From Molanna angustata (Eukaryota > Arthropoda > Insecta > Trichoptera > Molannidae): 64,000 nucleotides of DNA. Made by a program: the position numbers and the translations under genes. The notes under the pieces are model-generated. The model did no database searches. It was not told the origin of the DNA and saw nothing but the letters and a program-made list of their open reading frames with translations. How positions within the stretch are numbered: the first letter of the stretch is position 1; each line of letters begins with the position of its first letter. The stretch covers positions 30,053,726 to 30,117,725 of the forward strand of contig OY754969.1 of assembly GCA_963576475.1 (NCBI GenBank). Direction: 5' to 3'. Shown here one piece after another: positions 1 through 11,763 of the stretch.

Positions 1-1448
1 TCATGAGAAGCCTACATGAAATCTTGACATTTTAATAAGTCGTTTTATTTTATTTAAAATTTAAATGAAGGGCTAGCCCTAGACAAAGAAGAAGATTATG
101 TGGAACTAAAATCAGCATTAACAAATATGGTGTTCTACTATATCATTGTAGCCAACATTGAGATAATTAAGACATAATATTCTTATTTTCAGTTATCTCT
201 TATTATTGTAGTGGAGATTGTAGTTTTAGTAGTGAAGATGTGCAAGAGACTATAAGATGGTGATATATCATTTTAGTAACGTAACTTTAATAATTGCGAT
301 TTACAAAATCCCGAGATGACCCGAATCCAGTTCACAATATTTTCAGGTCACGAAGGTGTGTGTTACTCAACGGACACGGAAGGCGTTGCTGTTTCTCATG
401 TTTCATGATTCTGTTGCGTATTGTGATGCAATAACAGACCGATATCTACCTACCTCTACATTATACTTTATTTAATCACAATAAAAACATTTTATAAACA
501 AACATACATTTTGGTAACATCCACATGTATAAAAAAGTTTCATAGAGTTGATGTATCATTGTTTCGAAATGCGTTAGCGAGTTACATATTGAGTTCTGCG
601 TTTTTTGATGGTATACAACATTGTGTATGTGACTGCTACTCAAATTATGAATCCTAAAAGCGCAAATGTCAACCTAGAAGCCGTAAATACGTATTTAAAA
701 AAGTATCAGATCTTTCACATTTTATTACTCATTGGCGTTTTAAAGTTTTTTTAAACTATTGTCAATCAAATACTTTTTACAATAAGTTCTAGTTTATTAT
801 TTGAACTTCTCCTTTTGAATGAATTTTAATGCATTGTTTATCTACATTTTGTGTGCAATCTTGCTTTGTAATGATTGTGTATATGGTTATGTATATGTGT
901 ATTGTGTGTTAACCTTGTACCAAATCTTAAATAAATAAATAAAATTAATAAATAAAAATATTGTGTCTTTGATGAAACAATTACTTCTACATGCTTATGC
1001 GTTCCCCAAACTCGAGAAAAGTGTACCTACAGTTCCATTTTGTAGCGACTAGTGTTGGGTACATTCCACTCGTTAAACAATTGTTTACAATCGGTAACAT
1101 TTCTTTACATTTCTAATGATAATTTAGTACCTCACAGTGTATAGTTGGTAGAGGCAACCATGTAAGACCAGACAATCGATAGCGGTAGTGTTTCCCATCA
1201 ATACCCACGTATTGGATGAAGAAATAAAGCAAATTAGCATCTTGAACAGGTTGTATTGGCTGGATTGGTTACTAACAGTAATGCTATACATGTATATTTC
1301 CCAGGTGCACAACTAGCTTTAAAACAACGTGAATCGTAATTCCTACATATTACATATTGTTATATTCAAATCATATCACTATTGACTGAAAAAATGTATT
1401 GATTTAATTGTATTTTTGTATACACGGTGGTACTCCATTTTAATTTAA
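1..1448. other. AT-rich noncoding stretch
   Basis: No open frame with recognisable protein similarity is visible. An (AAAT)n-type tail at about 929-960 looks like the 3' end of an old retroposon whose body I cannot identify. The stretch ends where the Helitron terminus begins at 1449. Confidence 0.5.
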
Positions 1449-1539
1449 CTAGTTGCATGTAACACATGAGATCCAACTGTCGATAGCGATAGTATGTATA
1501 GTTGGAGAATAAGTACCAAACTATAAACCCAATATAAGG

Positions 1540-4012
1540 AGTTTACACAAAAATTTTGATGAATGTGTAATTTTACTTCAATGTCTTAATTTTAACATAG
1601 ATTTTTTAATCCTGACGGAATGTAGATTAAATGAATATAAAGAACCAAAACACCTTATTGGTTATGATGTTTATGCAACTACGTCAAATCCATTACAGAA
1701 TGATGGAGTAGTTGTCTATATAAAAAATAGTATCGACGTAAAAGTTAAAGAAGAGAATATATTTGGCTCAAATAGTTTATTACTAAATTTTGATAATTCC
1801 TTTAGTATACTAACAATATATAGGTCTCCATCCATCAGTAATATCTCCAACTTTTTGAGCACCTTAGAACCAATCTTGAAAAAGAATCAACATATTCGCA
1901 CTTTCGTATTGACGGGTGACATAAATGTCAATATATTAGATAATACTCATAACTCAACTCAAGCAGCAGATTACTTAAACCTTATGGCCTTATATGGAAT
2001 GAAAATTTTAATCGATAAGCCTACACGCCAACAAAACTGCCTAGATCACATTATGTGTAAAACAACGAAAGAAACACAAACACTTATCTATCAAAATACA
2101 ATCACCGACCATTATTCCATACTATTCAGAATTAAAATAGACTCAGAAAAAATTAAAAAGAATAAACAAACACTTTATAAAACAATAACAGACTTTGACT
2201 TATTACATGACTCTATTGGAAATGAAGAATGGCACTCAACTCTTAATTCTACTGACGTTAATGAAGCTGCTAACAGTTTCATAAAAACACTTCAAAGTCA
2301 CATCAAAAAGAGTTCAAAAACAATTCTTATAAGGCAAAAAGATAGGAAAATCAAACCCTGGATTACCAAAGGACTGATTCAAAGTATAAACAAACGCAAT
2401 AAACTCTATCAACGTTGCCTAAAAGAACCTCATTACACAACTTTACTAGCACATTATGTCAAATATAAAAACACATACCAACAGACAATTAACAACTGTA
2501 AGGAATTATACGATCGCAAAAAAACTTTTAGAAAATAAATCAAATGTGGGAATAACATGGAAAATAATCAAGAATGTTCTAGACATTGATAATAACATTA
2601 AACCTTTTAATAAATTAAAATTTTTAAATGAAATTGTTGAGTTTCAAAATTTTCCAGTCAAAATATTAAATCATATCAACTCATATTTCTCTAATGTTGG
2701 TCCCAATTTAGCTAAAAGTATTCTCACAAAGAACCACACTTCAGAAGATAATCTTTTAAAAAATAGATCAACTAAACAAAGCAATGTATCATTCTATCTA
2801 ACTCCAACATCAAATAAAGAAATTGAGAGAATAATCAATATACTTACTGAAAAGGTCGATAAAGGTGATAAAGCAATTGCTGTTTTTTTAGATTTGGCCA
2901 AAGCCTTCGACACTGTTTCACATAAACTGCTATTATGCAAGATGCGTGAAATTGGTGTTGAAGGTCAAATTTTAGATTGGTTTGCTAGTTATCTTTCCAA
3001 ACGGACACAAAGGGTTAGAATTCAGGGACATTTGAGTGATGAAGCCATCATTTCATGTGGTGTGCCACAAGGTAGTGTATTGGGTCCTCTACTATTCCTA
3101 ATATTCATAAATGATCTCTGTGAAATGGAGACTGATGGTAAAATAATAACGTTTGCAGATGATACTGCCATTGTTTTTACTTCTAGATCATGGGAGCGAG
3201 TATATAGACTGAGTGAAAATGGACTAAAATCAGTAAAATATTGGCTTGATACTAATATTGTTATCTCTGAATATTTCTAAAACCAAATATATAACCATAA
3301 ACAACTATGGTTAACCTAATATTCATCCCACTCTCAAAATACATACATGTAATAGCAGTATCCTTTCAAGTCATTGTAATTGCAGTACTATTGAAAATAC
3401 AAAATGCATTAAATATTTAGGTATTTTTATTGACAATAGGTTACGTTGGGAAGAGCAAATCAAATCACTATCTAGTAAATTGAGAAAGACAATATACATT
3501 TATAGAGAACTGAGGAACCTTCTGGATAAAGATACTATGAAATCGGTCTATTATGCACTATGTCAGTCATCACTTTTGTATGGAATAGAAAATTGGGGAG
3601 GTTGTGCGGCAACTATTATAGATACTTTAGAAAAGACACAAAAATCTATCATAAAGGTATTTTAAAAAAACCAATGACATACCCATCTGATGAGCTATTT
3701 CAGATTTATGGCGTGTTTGACATACGCCAATTGTATGTCAAAACTATCCTTAGCAAATTTCATAATAACAGAAAACATACTTCCAGATCTCAACAAACTG
3801 TTCTTACTAGATTTTCAGCATTTTCTAATTTCGAGGTCCCATTTATGAGAACAACTTTTTGCCAGCGCCATTATATCTTTATCGCACCAAAAATTTACAA
3901 TACTTTAAATGAAAATATAAAATGCATGGATAAACGATATCTATTCAGAAAGGCCATACATAATTTAATACATGAACAACAGAGAAAATATTTTTATTCC
4001 TTCTTCCCTTGA
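1540..4012 (+). pseudogene. CR1-like LINE ORF2 remnant (endonuclease + reverse transcriptase)
   Basis: Frame 1 from 1540 encodes an exonuclease-endonuclease-phosphatase (APE-like) domain. It shows FLILTE, then IYRSP, TGDINVNI and a CLDHIM segment, ending with a TDH motif. Reverse transcriptase follows, with VFLDLAKAFDTVSH, GVPQGSVLGPLLF and FADD (3152-3163). Frameshifts occur in an A-run near 2517-2523, near 3265 and near 3660. Compared with the intact relative at 48991-51969, about 125 codons are missing near 2840, between the N-terminal RT region and FLDLAKAFD. The copy is therefore internally deleted as well as truncated. It ends with the thumb/C-terminal region and a stop at 4010-4012. 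It cannot make an active protein. Confidence 0.88.
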
Positions 4013-4345
4013 CCATATTCGCATGTACATGCGTACATGTGGATGTATGTATCCATGGCTGCGTGTGTGTACGTACCATGGGGGTATAATAGGATGGAGA
4101 CGCCTTTGTACATGAAAAGTGCAATCAAATTCATAGCTTATTTTTTATCTGTAAAGTTGTCAGCAACGAATGACGTATGCTGTGCAAACTGGCGCAAACT
4201 TCAGTCACATTTGGTCACATTCTCTTACGATACAGCACGATATCGTTTCGTAAACAAAACACACAAAAATTTCGCAACCATCTTTTTTATTTGTGACCAT
4301 TTTTGTTCCCAAAAATATACTAATTTTTGATTTATCGAAATTAAA

Positions 4346-5185
4346 ATGTCGAACAGGCATTGTTGTGTGGCAAAATGTAGGAGTAGAGGTGGAATATCTT
4401 TTCACAAGTAAGTATCGAAACTAACCTAAAAAATTAAAACGTAATATACCTATTATTATAAGTTGCGTAGTTATTGTTTACATGAATCATTCTTAATGAT
4501 TTAATATTACGAACAGTATAATTGTTTGTGATAGTTTAATAAAATAGTAAAATGGTTTTATTTGTTTGGTTTTGTAAATGGTCGCGGCAGCCATTACTTT
4601 TTATAATAATGTTGTATTTGACACAATTTGAGAAAAAATATAATTTCCATTCACTGTTAATGCTTTTCAATCTTATGTCTCATATTTATAACGTTTTATA
4701 TAACCCCCAAATATTTCATTTATGATTTAAGAAGATAGAGCACAAAAATCACATCATATGTCACTAGATTCCGCAATATTTCTTTTGAAGGCCGTAGTGA
4801 TGTGCATAACATTTCCAATCTATATTTATTTTTACCATATCTTTTAATAGTTTTTTATAAATTCAGTCAACTTGCGGTATCTATTTGTTCCTGGCGTTAT
4901 TTATTTATATTTCTTATGAAACGCGATTTTATATGATTTAAATACAATTTTTATATGCAATATAAATAGACATATTGTTTTTACAGATTTTCAAAAAATC
5001 CCGCTTTAAGAGCTTTATGGATTGCCGCCGTCAATCGTGGACCAAATGGGCAACCATCTTCAGGCTGTGTCCTTTGTTCGAAGCATTTCAGAGATGATGG
5101 AATTGACTGTAGTGGTTATCGAAGAAGAATAAAACCAAATGCTGTTCCTTCAATTTTCTCCCAATTAAATACTGTTTGTCCTGAA
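4346..5185 (+). pseudogene. Two-exon THAP zinc-finger fragment (transposase N-terminus)
   Basis: Exon 1 (4346-4407) starts ATGTCGAAC and ends at a GTAAGT donor. The intron is 4408-4986, with a polypyrimidine stretch and acceptor TTTTTACAG. Exon 2 (4987-5185) ends at a candidate GTACGT donor. The joined 87 codons form a complete THAP domain: Cys7, Cys11, invariant Trp32, Cys51-x2-His54, and an AVPSIF box at residues 73-78. THAP domains bind DNA sequence-specifically. No in-phase third exon was found. A frame at about 5424-5543 reads open for some 40 codons but would need another splice phase. The rest of a transposase is absent, so function is unlikely unless the domain has been co-opted. Confidence 0.75.
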
Positions 5186-5618
5186 GTACGTTGATAGTAC
5201 TATATTATATCTCATATATTTTATGTTTATTTATATTAATTATTTATTATATTTTGTACTTTTTTTGTAAATTTTATATATTATACTTACCTACATTATA
5301 TTAGAAATCCTTACCAATATTACTTGTTTAAATATTATTTTTAGATGCGTAAATAAAAATATTTTTGTGGACGTTATGTTAAACACTATCTCTTTTTTTT
5401 TCAAACAACTTTGCCCATCTTTAGTGAACCTTCGGTGCTTAGTTTTTCGTCATCAAATCCAGTTCATATTTCTGAAAATGATGTTCCTATTCAGGACTCC
5501 CCAAGAAAAATTTATATTTTTCATATAGTTATTAAAACAAACTAATAATATTGGAAAAAAACATGTTTAAAAAAACTACAGTTATATATATAAATATATA
5601 TACTATAGTCAAATCTTG

Positions 5619-5656
5619 TAAGTGACCCGTCTCAGAACAGGTTTTCCTAGCGAGAC
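5619..5656 (+). repeat. Nested hairpin resembling a LINE 3' end signal
   Basis: The outer stem is CCCGTCTC / GAGACGGG. Inside it is AGAACAGG with a short inner AGG/CCT pairing and CTAG. The layout matches the hairpin at 9249-9286, and an AT-rich, AATAAA-bearing tail follows. It lies inside the THAP transposon and may be a small nested LINE fragment. Confidence 0.45.
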
Positions 5657-6751
5657 GGGGAACGAATAATTTTATTGTTATAATGTTTTTGTTTTTGAAC
5701 AATAAACGTTGGATTGCCGGCACTGAAACTAAATAAACTATTTATGAATTAAGCATTTTTTAATTCAATCCCTTTCCTGTAAATTAGTTAAACTCCTGAA
5801 CTCCTCCACGAAGCACAAGGTTTCATTATTTTTAGGGAGAATCTCCAATTTTGCAATGATCTTTGTAAATATTTTTCTAATATTTTTTTACGGCGCTGGC
5901 CGATTTAATAATGATATTAATAAAAATTAAGCCCTTGAGGTGAGTTTTCACGAAAACGGCGCTATATAAATTATCCAACCATATATATAAGCACTACAAA
6001 TAATAACACTTATTTTTTTGTTTTTAATGAGTGATCCTTATTTTTTCATAACCAAAGTAAAATATATATGACATTTTTGCAGAAAATAATATTTTATTAT
6101 AAAATGCTTTTGTTCAATTATCGTAATTATAAATTGAAAAATATTCAATTTTAAAATAATATTTGACCATCTCTAATTCGTGGATCATTTTCTAACTTCA
6201 ACGTTGCCATTAAAATAATATTGCCACGAGATAAAAAAAAGTACTTATTTTTGTCTTTATATTGTCATAACTGTCACTTGTGACCACTTGTGACTAACTT
6301 CCATAGGCTAAGAAGTTGATTGCATTTAGGTATTTGGTTTTTGTATGGAATTTTACGTAAGGGCGGCCCCTTGGTACGTACCTATATGTAAATAAGTGTG
6401 TATATATATGTGTCACTGGTGGGTGTGTCATTGGTCTATGATATATTGTGTCGGTATATATGTATATATTATTTTTCTATGTGTTGTATTTAGTTTTTTA
6501 TTTTCTTGTCAAACAATATATTTTAAATACACTGATTTTACGTGTCATTTTTATGGAAGTGTATTTATTATTATATTTTTTTTTCTCATATTATTAATAT
6601 TGTTTTTTTTTTGTTTATTGTCGATCATGTGGTTGATGTTTATGGTGTTGTTGTTTTGATGTGTGCGTATGTATGTGCATGTGTGTATGTGTATATGTGC
6701 ATATATGCATGTATATATGTATAATGTATATTATTGTATTTTACTGAATAG

Positions 6752-6788
6752 CCTCACCTTAAGACAGGCGTAGCCGTTTAGGTGAGGT
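6752..6788 (+). repeat. 3' UTR nested hairpin of the first LINE
   Basis: The outer stem CCTCACCTTAA pairs with TTTAGGTGAGG. The inner stem is GGC-GTA-GCC preceded by ACA. It sits about 120 bp before the A-rich tail. The intact minus-strand LINE has a matching structure at about 48571-48596 (CCCACA/TGTGGG with GGC-TAA-GCC), which suggests a conserved RNA structure at the LINE 3' end. Confidence 0.55.
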
Positions 6789-7831
6789 TATGATGAATAA
6801 AAAGAGAGAGGAGGAAGTTATTATGTATTATGTTTTGTAGACTTTTTAGTTTCTTTTCTTTCTTTTTTGTTCTTGCATTTTTACTGTATTAATAAATAAA
6901 GAAATAAAAAAAATTAATACAAATTATTTAATATTTTAAGATATTGGTTTTCTATACAACACATGTACCTAGGTATGTATATGTCAAGATAGGATAGTAT
7001 GGAGGTCAGTCCTTTGATCCTACCCAGAATGTGAAAACAGCATGATGGTATGTATGTATGTTTGGAGATTAGTATCAAACTATTAAGTCTTCTTAGATAT
7101 TGTGTGTAGGCTACTTCCATACAAATTGTATGAAACAATGTCGTCACTAAATTAAATTTTTATAAAAATGTTAAAAATTTGCGATGTGGTAATGTGGTTT
7201 TAAATTTTTTTATAGAAAATTAAATTTTCTAGTTGGGATGTTTCGGTTTTTTTCGATATTTTTAATAAATTTGGAAATATAGGCAGTTAAACTCATAAAT
7301 TTATCATAAAAAAAATATTTTTCTTAATAAAAAATGTTTGAGAAACCCTGGAATTTAAAAAAAAAAACTTATTTGAGATTTTGTATTTGTCTATGTTTAT
7401 ACCAATTTTCAGCGTTCTACCTTTATGGTTTCTGAGATATATGGAAAAATAAACCAAAATTTTAAAAGTTGATAACCCCTGACTGAAACAAAAATTCTCA
7501 ATTCTGAGTATAAAAGTTTTGTAGGCCTATAACTGTTTATATATTCTGAAAATTTGGGCTCTGTAAATTAAGCGGATCAAAAGTTATAAGGGGGGGGACA
7601 CACAGACACACACACACAGACACACACACAAAACTCACATAAAATGTTCTACTCCGAATTCTGAGTAAATCAATGTATAGGAACATATATGCTGCGAGGC
7701 CTCTAGTTGGTGTTATTAGCATGCAAAAAGTCCACTACGCCATACAAAATTTTCCTTCGTACACGCATCTTGGCTTAATAATGTCGATTCATTCAGAGAA
7801 TTGAATTCTCATGAACGAATCGACAGTTGGA

Positions 7832-9248
7832 TAAAGAAAACATAACAGTGTAATAATTTCGAGTTCAGAATCACGTAATTGGATAGTTATTTATGAAAAG
7901 CAAGAAAGCCTGAACGTAAAAACCAATATTGGAAAATACCAAACAGATATAATTTTGTAATCGATTACGTTTATAATAATATTTTCGCCATTTCCGCTTC
8001 AACACTTAATTATTGATGCGGAATACAGTATAATAACCTACACTTTAATATTAATTAACACACTTACCTCAAAGAACATGGGTCACCCAATTACGAACGA
8101 ATCATAGGCAGCTATTTTATAACTACGGACAATGATCTACAATATAAAATTACGTTCATAACTATCTACCTTCTTACTGGCTATAGTAGCACTAGTTTGT
8201 ATAACTTAATGACGTGATTGTAGTAAAAGCAGTAGCTTGTAACTTAGTGACATGATTGTAGTTAAAGCTGTAGCTTGTAACTTAGTGACGTGATTGCAGC
8301 GAAAGACTTGAGTTCTGAATTGAATTGAGATTTAAAAATAAATTGAAATTCAAAAGGTATCGTATTATTTTGATGACTTGCATAGAGGGTGGAATTGCGA
8401 GCTGCTGCTGCACCTGACTTCAGTGGCAAAATAGAGAGTCAAAGAGATGTTGGCAATCCTGGCTCCGTAAAATTCGAAACTGGACAAGAGTGAGAATGGG
8501 ATTATTCTTTTATACAATATTTATATTTATTTAGTGTCAGTGTGTTGTGGTGGAACTCATAGATTGTATGTGATGATCATATAGTAGAAATTCAGCTTAT
8601 GCAGTCGACAATTGACGTTTCAAATCTCAAATTTTCCATCAATGATAGTCGAGTATTCTGGTCCGAGTCATCAACAATTATACAATGCTACGTCTGTTAT
8701 TTGATTAGCATAATGATATAATTAAAGCAAGAGGTGAGCCGATGATGTGTACCAGGTTCTTACATACATATATATGTAGGTATGCTGGTTGGTTGGTACA
8801 TAGGTAGAGATATCAGACTCAGACAATGAACGCGGAAGACGTATGGTGTGAATTATAAACAGCATCAAGGTCGAGACTCGGATATTGCGGAAGTAATATG
8901 GCCACAGTTGTTGTTGTTATCATATTATATATTGACTTAATGTTGCCAGTAACAGATTGTAGGTACCTACCTAAAGATGAACTATGATTTTATTTGTTCT
9001 TATTTGCCGCGTGGCAACACAGGGTGCCACGTCTTAATGAATAAATCAAAGAATTAAAAGAAATGATTTTGTAATATGCATACCTACATCATGCATTATG
9101 TATAGTAGGTATATATTAGTGATGATGAATTTCGTTCAATGTTACGAATCATTCAGTCTAATGGTAGTTATTTAAATTATGTCGTTATGTGTGTAAAAAA
9201 GAAAACATAATAATATGATCGCAGAGTAGCCATAGCAATTCAAAACTA
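7832..9248. other. AT-rich stretch with a short tandem repeat
   Basis: No coding similarity was recognised. Three 38-bp tandem units occur at 8194-8308 (see separate entry). The remainder, with tacatacatatatatgtagg-type simple sequence, looks like ordinary intergenic DNA. Confidence 0.4.
8194..8308. repeat. Three tandem 38-bp units
   Basis: The core GTAGCTTGTAACTTAGTGAC recurs at 8232 and 8270, with a more diverged first unit at 8194. Each unit continues into TGATTGTAG plus an AAAG-containing end. Copy divergence suggests moderate age. Confidence 0.7.
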
Positions 9249-9286
9249 GTACTGCCTCAGAACAGACTATGTCTAGTGAGGCAGTA
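9249..9286 (+). repeat. Nested hairpin with A-rich tail (LINE 3' end fragment)
   Basis: The outer stem is ACTGCCTCA / TGAGGCAGT and the inner stem is AGAC-TAT-GTCT, with AGAACAG and CTAG shared with the hairpin at 5619. An A-rich (AATAAT)n-like tail follows at about 9308-9330. It is most simply the 3' end of a severely truncated LINE. Confidence 0.5.
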
Positions 9287-10516
9287 AAATTTCCAAATGT
9301 GTGGAAAATAAAAAAAATAATAATAATTGAAAAATTTTAATTAGTTATAAACTAAAAAAAAATATATTTTCGTTCCTTTGTAATAATATTTGTACTGTTG
9401 GAAATATACTATTCATTCATTCATTCATTCATGTCAAACGCTACTTTTTAAAAATGTGTCGTTCAGTCTTTTGCTATGTACCTATGTACTAAAATTGAAT
9501 CGTTCAGTTTGATGCAATTTTTGTAACACATTTTATTTTACTATTTAAAAATGTTTCAATAGAGTTTAAATGATTTATGTATGAAATTAAGTTGTTCCAA
9601 GACAACTGTCGCAATGATTGAATAAGACACCGTTTATTTTTTAGGTATTATAAGAATTAGAGAGTTCATTAGTGCATATTCTTCTTCACCTTTTCTAATG
9701 CTTTCTATTCCATTCTATCTCGTGCCTGTTGGAATTTACAATTGAAATCGTTCACTATGAACGAATCGTTGTAATCTGCAACAATATTGTATATTCAAAT
9801 CGTTTGTTTCTTGGGACTATTGTTATGAAACAAATAACAATAAAAATCCCTTAAAATAAATAAAAAACTATGCAAAGCAGAAAGGAATGGAATAAGAGGT
9901 TTGGGCTGTCCAATAATAGGATGGCACTACCATGTGAACGAAATCTTGAAAGAGAAAAATCAAGAAACTTTAATAATTTTTCACATTGTCAAAGACAATA
10001 AATTGACTTTTATTCAAATTTATTCTTCTCTCAACGCTCCTTCAATCAGGAAAAAACAGGACTTCGTATCAGTATTATTTTTCGACCGAAGGAAGGTATT
10101 ATGGATTTGTTCCAACTGCTCCTTAATGGTTCCTTAACCAGTATGAATACACAGAAGAGTTTTCATCAGTCAACACTTATCTATTTCCCCCAAAGAGCAA
10201 TTAATGGTATACGTATGTTTCTCTCTTAGATGATGTTGCCCAAAATAAGATGATTTTTTTTATAAAATTGATTAGCATACCTTGATCATTAACATGACAA
10301 AGATACAAAGGAGAAAGGCAATCGTGGTTTGAATGGATTCGCGAATCCAGACGAACAGATTACCAGTCAGAATAGCGAGCCACTAGGGCTTGCGACCATG
10401 ACATTGTATGCCTATTATGACTCGAGTCATGTTCACCACTCACCCACCAACCTTCGACTGATCCAATAGAACGCGGACAATGCTGTTTTTAACACCCTAT
10501 CTATAATTTATTTAAT
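9287..10516. other. AT-rich noncoding stretch with (ATTC)n
   Basis: A short (ATTC)n microsatellite lies at about 9410-9432. The open frame at 9901-10137 has no recognisable motif, and I do not regard it as a gene. Nothing else is seen. Confidence 0.4.
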
Positions 10517-10675
10517 TTTACCCCTAGGGAGACCAGCTCCTTAGGGGTAAAAAAGAAATACAAAGACTTGCGGGCCTCTCGTCCGCAAGTCTTTGTATTT
10601 CCTCTCGTCCCCACCTATATATTTGTCCTCAGACCTCTCGTCCTCTCGACCTCTCGTCCCCACCTATATATTTGT
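10517..10675. repeat. Two adjacent strong hairpins and CTCTCGTCC repeats
   Basis: The first hairpin (10517-10551) has an outer stem TTTACCCCTA/TTAGGGGTAAA and an inner GGAG/CTCC. The second (10555-10601) has a perfect 19-bp stem with a 9-base loop. A repeated block CTCTCGTCCCCACCTATATA follows twice, with extra CCTCTCGTCC units between. The perfect stem suggests recent origin or constraint. Confidence 0.7.
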
Positions 10676-10876
10676 TATAAAGCCATTTTGAACTGTTTCA
10701 TCTACCAGTTCCTTGTTCTTGTTTAGCTTATATTGGTGGTCTTTCAGAATATTTTTGTGTCCTATGGAACAGTCAGATCCACATAAATATAAGAGAGTAT
10801 ATTGTCAAGTCAGGCCTATGAGATGCGATGCAGATCATCTCTCTATCAGATATATATCTAGGCTCTCGTAACCCTT

Positions 10877-11016
10877 CAGGGACACGTCTGGTCAAACGGT
10901 GGAATCATCAAAACCTTCATGATAACCCATATCGTGGGTATAATTATCTTATGTAGTTCTATAATATCTTGAAATCATGAGGGTTTTGATTTCAACGTTT
11001 AACCAGATCTGCCCCA
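10877..11016. mobile_element. Degenerate foldback MITE (relative of 35418-35600)
   Basis: The arms are imperfect inverted repeats containing GTCTGGTCAAAC, AAAACC and TAACCCATATCGTGGGTATAA. The right arm ends ...AACCAGATCTGCCCC. The same segments, better preserved, make up the foldback at 35418-35600. It has no coding capacity. Confidence 0.7.
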
Positions 11017-11189
11017 CAGGATATTCCAGTCAGTCGCATAATTATGAATGTCTACATACACAAAAATATATAACCGGTTCTTGTACCTACATGTGAAAAT
11101 ATACTTCAAGTAGAATTCGAAAATTGTCTAGGTATGAAAATTGACTAACACTTTAATTGGTAACCACATATTCTATCACTTTGTAATAA

Positions 11190-11720
11190 ACTTATAAATG
11201 TATCAGCTAAACAATATGTTTTAAGAAATATTATTTCGTATACAGTATTAAAGCTAATTTATACATCACTTGCTGAATCCTTAATTATGGGGTTACTCAT
11301 TTATGTAGACAAAGTTAAATCAATTCAAGCGAGATTGTTAAAACTAATAGTACCCCAATCAGATGTATCTAAATGTGGAGACAATGAATGACGATATGAT
11401 ATTCAGTGTAACAGGAATACTCCCAGTTAACAAATTATACACTTATCGAGTCATATTAAATCATTACTTCTCTAATGAATATAAATTACCTGTAAAAATA
11501 TATACAATTCCAGACAAGTTGTGCAAAATAAATTGATAATTCCCAGATAGACAAACTATGTATTACGGTGAAAATACACTGAAAGTAAGCATACCGAAAA
11601 TATTTAACACCCTTCCAATAATGGTATGGATAAACTTGATAAAATATCTTCAGTTAAAACTATATTAAAAACGAGTGGGTTGTGGCCAACACTAAACTCT
11701 CCACACCACAAATATTGACA
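11190..11720 (+). pseudogene. Decayed LINE reverse transcriptase C-terminus
   Basis: Three-frame reading gives TVLKLIYTSLAESLIM, KSIQARLLKLIVPQ, then MIFSVTGILPVNKLYTYRV and SIPKIFNTLP. This is the thumb/C-terminal pattern of CR1-like LINEs (line of trigger residues, then an RVSIPKIYNxLP-like end). Several frameshifts and stops break it. It closes with ACGAGTGGGTTGTGG, which recurs near 33058 as an isolated 3' fragment of the same family. Confidence 0.7.
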
Positions 11721-11763
11721 ATCTCAATATGGTAAAATATGCTTATGTTATATGAAATATTTT

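Larger units (their letters stand above)
4077..6373 (+). mobile_element. P-element-like DNA transposon with THAP domain, 8-bp TSD
   Basis: A perfect 8-bp direct repeat GTACGTAC lies at 4069-4076 and 6374-6381. The ends are weak inverted repeats (CATGGGGG against CAAGGGGC). Stronger subterminal inverted repeats lie inside: TGCAATCAA near 4120 against its complement at 6316-6324, and AGTCACATTTGGTCACA (4203-4219) against 6279-6295, with 15 of 17 positions matching. An 8-bp, self-complementary target duplication and a THAP DNA-binding domain are both known features of P-superfamily transposons. The LINE 3' UTR continues directly across the insertion. No catalytic transposase domain is seen, so this is probably an internally deleted copy. 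A hAT assignment is possible from TSD length but would not explain THAP. Confidence 0.72.
1531..6915 (+). mobile_element. 5'-truncated CR1-like LINE nested in the Helitron, itself interrupted
   Basis: The LINE starts inside the endonuclease coding region at about 1540 and its frame ends at 4012. The 3' UTR runs to 4076, is interrupted by the THAP transposon, and resumes at 6382. It ends with a nested hairpin (6752-6788) and an A-rich tail at about 6890-6915. A short direct repeat AATA (1531-1534 and 6916-6919) flanks it and may be the target duplication, though it is too short to be decisive. Net length without the nested transposon is about 3.1 kb. 5' truncation and an A-rich tail are normal for target-primed reverse transcription. 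Confidence 0.8.
1449..7831 (-). mobile_element. Non-autonomous Helitron, reverse copy, split by a nested LINE
   Basis: The left edge (1449-1530) is the reverse complement of a Helitron 3' end: CTAG, a CATGT/ACATG hairpin, then the subterminal repeat CCAACTGTCGAT. The sequence stops matching at about 1531 and resumes at about 6916, continuing to the 5' terminus (reverse complement of TCCAACTGTCGAT) at 7831. Flanking bases are A (1448) and T (7832), as expected for Helitron insertion between A and T. The interior carries the family's CA/GT microsatellite at about 7597-7630. Removing the insert leaves about 1 kb, matching other copies in this window. No Rep/helicase coding sequence is present, so this is a non-autonomous copy. 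Confidence 0.85.

Noticed and set aside
4346..5185. Intact host THAP gene
   Set aside because: It lies entirely inside a sequence with an 8-bp target duplication and subterminal inverted repeats, nested in a LINE. No downstream in-phase exon was found.
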